8,202 nucleotides of DNA from Anaerolineae bacterium (GTDB lineage Bacteria > Chloroflexota > Anaerolineae > Anaerolineales > Anaerolineaceae): the NCBI GenBank assembly GCA_016213455.1, contig JACRAG010000552.1, positions 1 through 8,202 on the forward strand, written 5' to 3'. A model generated the notes under the pieces. That model worked only from the letters and a program-made list of their open reading frames with translations, did no database searches and was not told where the DNA came from. The position numbers and the translations under genes are program-made. Shown here piece by piece: positions 5,251 through 8,202 of the stretch; the first letter of the stretch is position 1, and every line of letters begins with the position of its first letter.

Positions 5251-6618
5251 TTAGCGCTGCAGGAAGAAGGAAGCATCCCCGGCCTTTTCGGTCAGGACGC
5301 CATCCTTCATCAGGCCGATGTCAACCATCCAATTTTCAAATTCAGGGATGGGGTGCAGGCGCAGCAGCTGGCGCAGGCTGGCTGTGTCATGATAGCTGGT
5401 GCACTGGTAGCTCAACATGGGATCGTCACCCATTGGTACACCCATGAAGTAGTTGCAACCAGCAGCCGTCAGTAATACAGCCAGATTTTCAATGTCATTT
5501 TGATTGGCCCGGGCATGGTTTGTATAGCAGGCGTCACAGCCCATTGGGATCCCCGTCAACTTGCCCATAAAGTGGTCTTCCAGTCCGGCCCGGGTGATTT
5601 GAACGGAGTCGTACAGGTATTCCGGCCCGATGAAGCCGACGACCGTGTTGACCTGATAGGGCTTATACCGTTTGGCCATGCCATAGATGCGCGCTTCCAT
5701 CACCAGCTGGTCAGCGCCATAATGCGCATCTGCAGAAAGCGCGGTCCCCTGACCTGTTTCAAAATACATGTAGTTCGGGCCTTGTGGCCCGCAATATATC
5801 TGCGCCATTGCGTAGGCTTCATCCATCAAGCCCACCGACACGCCAAAACCTGCATTGGCTTTTTCTGATCCAGCCAGGCTTTGAAAGACCAGCCCCAACG
5901 GGGCACCACGTTTCATGGCTTCCATTTGCGTGGTCACATGAGCCAGAACACAGTTTTGGGTGGGAATGTTCCATTTCTGGATGACATCGTAGGTCATGTC
6001 CAACAGGCGCATGACGCTTGCCAGTGAATCATCAACCGGATTGATGCCGATGACACTGTCACCTGATCCGAAACTCAATCCTTCGTAAATTTCAGCCCGG
6101 ATGCCCTCCGGGGAGTCGGTCGGATGGTTAGGCTGGTTGCGCGAGGCCAGGGTGCCTGGCAAACCTGCCGTGTTGACACAGTGCGAAGTGACCGGGATTT
6201 TCTTGGCAGCATACATCAAGTCGAGATTCGACATGAGTTTTGTGACTGCTGCGATCATTTCTGCTGTGAGACCATTGCTTACCCGGCGAATCATTTCATC
6301 TGTGGTTTGATCGGAGAGCAGCCACTCGCGAAATTCGCCCACCGCCCAGCCTTTGATCTCCTGGTAGATGGTCTCATTCACCGCATCCTGAATCACGCGA
6401 GTGACTTCATCCTCCTCATAGGGCACGGCAGGATTCTGACGCAGGGTTTCCAACGTCATCTCTGCCAGCACATGTTTGGCTGCCATCCGTTCCGCGACGG
6501 AATTTGCTGCAATGCCGGCCTGACGATCACCGGATTTCTCTTCATTTGCTTTCGCGAGAACTTCTTTTACGCTGCCAAACTCGTATGTTTTTCCATAGAG
6601 TTTTTCCCGTAACAGCAT
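5251..6618 (-). CDS. eutB: Ethanolamine ammonia-lyase large subunit EutB
   Basis: The catalytic TIM-barrel subunit. With the start at 6618 it has 455 residues (E. coli 453), and residues known from the E. coli enzyme to contact substrate fall at identical numbers: Arg160 and Gln162 (SRNQPN), Asn193 (GINPV), Glu287 (YFETGQG) and Asp362 (GCDACYTNH). Other family blocks are EVLAKANEEKSGD (19-31), CVLAHVTTQMEAMKRGAP (223-240), NTVVGFIGPEYLYD (324-337) and AGLEDHFMGKLTGI (344-357). The enzyme should therefore be active. The frame is open further upstream to a TTG at 6660, but AAGGAGG lies seven bases before the ATG at 6618 and the family begins there (MLLREKLYGKTYEF), so the shorter start is chosen. 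It follows eutA by 42 bp. Confidence 0.98.
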   Translation of the reverse strand: MLLREKLYGKTYEFGSVKEVLAKANEEKSGDRQAGIAANSVAERMAAKHVLAEMTLETLRQNPAVPYEEDEVTRVIQDAVNETIYQEIKGWAVGEFREWLLSDQTTDEMIRRVSNGLTAEMIAAVTKLMSNLDLMYAAKKIPVTSHCVNTAGLPGTLASRNQPNHPTDSPEGIRAEIYEGLSFGSGDSVIGINPVDDSLASVMRLLDMTYDVIQKWNIPTQNCVLAHVTTQMEAMKRGAPLGLVFQSLAGSEKANAGFGVSVGLMDEAYAMAQIYCGPQGPNYMYFETGQGTALSADAHYGADQLVMEARIYGMAKRYKPYQVNTVVGFIGPEYLYDSVQITRAGLEDHFMGKLTGIPMGCDACYTNHARANQNDIENLAVLLTAAGCNYFMGVPMGDDPMLSYQCTSYHDTASLRQLLRLHPIPEFENWMVDIGLMKDGVLTEKAGDASFFLQR

Positions 6619-6632
6619 ACGAAAACCTCCTT
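6619..6632 (-). promoter_or_regulatory. Ribosome binding site deciding the eutB start
   Basis: A full AAGGAGG at 6632-6626 sits seven bases before the ATG at 6618-6616. It selects this start over the in-frame TTG at 6660 immediately after the eutA stop, which has no comparable site. Confidence 0.85.
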
Positions 6633-6660
6633 GGGTTTTTCTCCCGTGGCTTTCTGACAA

Positions 6661-8106
6661 TCAGTTATAGAAGATGAGCGTTTTAACCGATAGAGGCACC
6701 ACACGACCACCAAGGATCGGCATACCTAGATCGATGAAGTCACCTTCATCCAAGCCAACCTGGTCAATCGCTACCACGGGCAATCCCGGGCTCATCGCTT
6801 TGATGGATTGGCCAAGTACCTGGGCGTAATCATGCTCGAGAATTAGGACAATTGGCGCAGAGGCATCCTTCCTGGCTCTGGCATATTGGAGAATTCCGGA
6901 GGCGAGGACCTGCAGAGCAGGGTAATCGATCTTCTCTGGGAAGTCGATGACCATGGCGATTTGTCCCTGGTCATCACTCGTCTCCCACCGCTGGGCTGCC
7001 AGGAAACACGCCTCACTGATATCAATCGAGGATTGAAGATTGGCAATGCGGGGTCGCACGACAGGCAGGTTTCTCAAAGGAAGCAGTTCTGTTTCTGCCC
7101 AGATTGTGCTGCCGCTCAGGGTGATCGTTTGACAGGCTGCACCCATCACAGTTGCACGCAGTGTCTCCTCTGGTTCCACCAGCTTGAAATGCTGAATGCG
7201 TGGGTTGACACGTAGCGCAGAAGCGAGTAATGGGCCAACATCATCGTGAATCAGCACATCGGAGAGTGTGTTGATCGGCACAGGATGGAAAAAGTAGGTT
7301 CCAACACCACCAGAGAACATGAGCACCCGTGATTGATTGGCATGCTTGAGCGGCGCAGAGAGATAGAATGCGCTGCTCAGGGAACTTTCCACACCCATCG
7401 CCAGATCTGCGACCAAGTCTGCCATGCAGGCGCAGAAAGCTTCCAGCACCTGCATGTCAACCTGGCGTCCAACCTGGATCGGGAGATTGAGTGCTTCGAT
7501 GATCTTTTTGCCTGGTGGGGGAATGTGACGCACAATCCCGGATGTTCTTTCGATGACCAGTTGCCGTCCGCCAACAGCCATAGCCGATGCGGACAGGAAT
7601 TCTCCTGAGCGGAAGATGACTGCGTTAGCCGTTCCGCCGCCGATATCGATATGCGTGACCTGCGCGAAGTGAACGGAAGAATAGGACGCTGCCCCTGAAC
7701 CTTTTCCGGCGATGATCGATTCAACATTTGGCCCTGCCACGGTGACGACAAAATCACCTGCCAGGTCCGATATGGCCTGGAGAATGGCATCTGCATTTTG
7801 GGTCCTGGCGATTTCACCTGTCACAATGACCGCACCTGTTTCCACCTGCGATGGAGCGATTCCCGCGCTACGGTATTCCTGCCGGATGATTGCTTTCAAT
7901 GCTTCTGCATTGACTTCATCCGGTGAGGTAAGAGGGGTGAAATAGATGGGGCTTTTGTAAAGGATTGATTTTGCTTCGACCTGAATGCGCGGCACCTGCC
8001 CGGGTCGCGCCACATCCTGGAGGACAAGGCGAGAAAAGACGACCTGGGTGGTGGTTGTTCCGACATCGATGCCAACACTGAGAAGTTGGCGCAGGGCTTG
8101 TCCCAT
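6661..8106 (-). CDS. eutA: EutA, ethanolamine ammonia-lyase reactivating factor
   Basis: The 481-residue product (E. coli EutA 467) is an ATPase of the actin/Hsp70 superfold that reactivates EutBC by exchanging inactive cobalamin for adenosylcobalamin. The superfamily nucleotide-binding blocks are visible: phosphate-1 loop SVGIDVGTTTTQVVFSRL (10-27), phosphate-2 loop VTHIDIGGGTANAVIF (150-165) and the adenosine-side motif VLMFSGGVGTYFF (261-273). Residues from about 175 (AMAVGGRQLVIE, HIPPPGKKIIEAL) are EutA-like. The ATG at 8106 follows the upstream shell gene by 9 bp; an AAGGA overlapping that gene's stop region is about 12 bases away, so initiation may depend partly on coupling. The last codon is 42 bp from the eutB start. 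Confidence 0.95.
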   Translation of the reverse strand: MGQALRQLLSVGIDVGTTTTQVVFSRLVLQDVARPGQVPRIQVEAKSILYKSPIYFTPLTSPDEVNAEALKAIIRQEYRSAGIAPSQVETGAVIVTGEIARTQNADAILQAISDLAGDFVVTVAGPNVESIIAGKGSGAASYSSVHFAQVTHIDIGGGTANAVIFRSGEFLSASAMAVGGRQLVIERTSGIVRHIPPPGKKIIEALNLPIQVGRQVDMQVLEAFCACMADLVADLAMGVESSLSSAFYLSAPLKHANQSRVLMFSGGVGTYFFHPVPINTLSDVLIHDDVGPLLASALRVNPRIQHFKLVEPEETLRATVMGAACQTITLSGSTIWAETELLPLRNLPVVRPRIANLQSSIDISEACFLAAQRWETSDDQGQIAMVIDFPEKIDYPALQVLASGILQYARARKDASAPIVLILEHDYAQVLGQSIKAMSPGLPVVAIDQVGLDEGDFIDLGMPILGGRVVPLSVKTLIFYN

Positions 8107-8115
8107 TAAGAGCCG

Positions 8116-8202
8116 TTATCCTTCGGTATTCTTGATGTTGTCGGTGGGTAGGATACTCTCCACATCGCTGTGTGGGCGGGGGATCACATGTACGCTGACC
8201 AG
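8116..8202 (-). CDS. BMC-H shell protein, C-terminal end (runs off window)
   Basis: The last 28 codons of a shell gene are present, ending in TAA at 8118-8116. The residues [19 protein letters not shown] are the hallmark end of an EutM/PduA-type BMC-H domain and match the second shell protein of the window ([19 protein letters not shown]) with one change, while the short tails differ (TDNIKNTEG against EANVKTTAP). It is thus a paralogue placed immediately upstream of eutA. Whether it too has an N-terminal extension cannot be seen. Confidence 0.92.
   Translation of the reverse strand: MVSVHVIPRPHSDVESILPTDNIKNTEG

Noticed and set aside
6124..6612. Plus-strand open frame of 162 codons opposite the start of eutB
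   Set aside because: It lies wholly inside eutB on the other strand; composition is that of a reverse-frame shadow.
6619..6660. A longer eutB starting at the TTG at 6660
   Set aside because: The family starts at the ATG at 6618, which has a full ribosome binding site, and active-site residues match E. coli numbering exactly from that start.

Overview
The window is a segment of an ethanolamine-utilisation (eut) bacterial-microcompartment operon. Every gene I can support lies on the minus strand, so transcription runs from high to low coordinates. The order in the direction of transcription is: end of a BMC-H shell gene (8202-8116), eutA (8106-6661), eutB (6618-5251), eutC (5238-4336), eutL (4307-3651), a CoA-acylating aldehyde dehydrogenase of the EutE role (3400-1880), a second BMC-H shell gene of EutM type with a long N-terminal extension (1850 or 1514 to 1212), eutQ (1137-463), and the start of eutT (235 to the window edge). 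I see no plus-strand gene, RNA gene, mobile element or CRISPR array.

Together the genes form the core of an ethanolamine metabolosome. EutB and EutC form the adenosylcobalamin-dependent ammonia lyase, which splits ethanolamine into acetaldehyde and ammonia. EutA reactivates the lyase by exchanging damaged cobalamin, and EutT would supply adenosylcobalamin. The aldehyde dehydrogenase turns acetaldehyde into acetyl-CoA inside the shell. EutL and the two BMC-H proteins build shell facets, and EutQ is a cupin-fold accessory protein reported to have acetate kinase activity in Salmonella. Five of the seven junctions are 9-74 bp, most starts have a clear Shine-Dalgarno site, and the layout is that of one operon. 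Two larger gaps (eutL to the dehydrogenase, 250 bp; eutQ to eutT, 227 bp) each carry a strong hairpin soon after the upstream stop codon.

The most unusual element is the EutM-type gene. Its reading frame runs without a stop for 112 codons upstream of the normal BMC-H start and encodes a Cys/Cys/Cys-x2-His zinc-ribbon-like motif followed by a polar linker. Both the upstream start and the canonical internal start have good ribosome binding sites. This suggests a short shell protein and a long, adaptor-bearing isoform made from one gene, comparable to PduB/PduB'. The dehydrogenase also has its likely encapsulation peptide at the C-terminus instead of the N-terminus used by enterobacterial EutE.

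The organism is a bacterium with roughly balanced base composition. The gene order and protein divergence do not look enterobacterial. An anaerobe of a lineage such as Chloroflexota or Bacillota is possible, but the sequence alone does not settle this.
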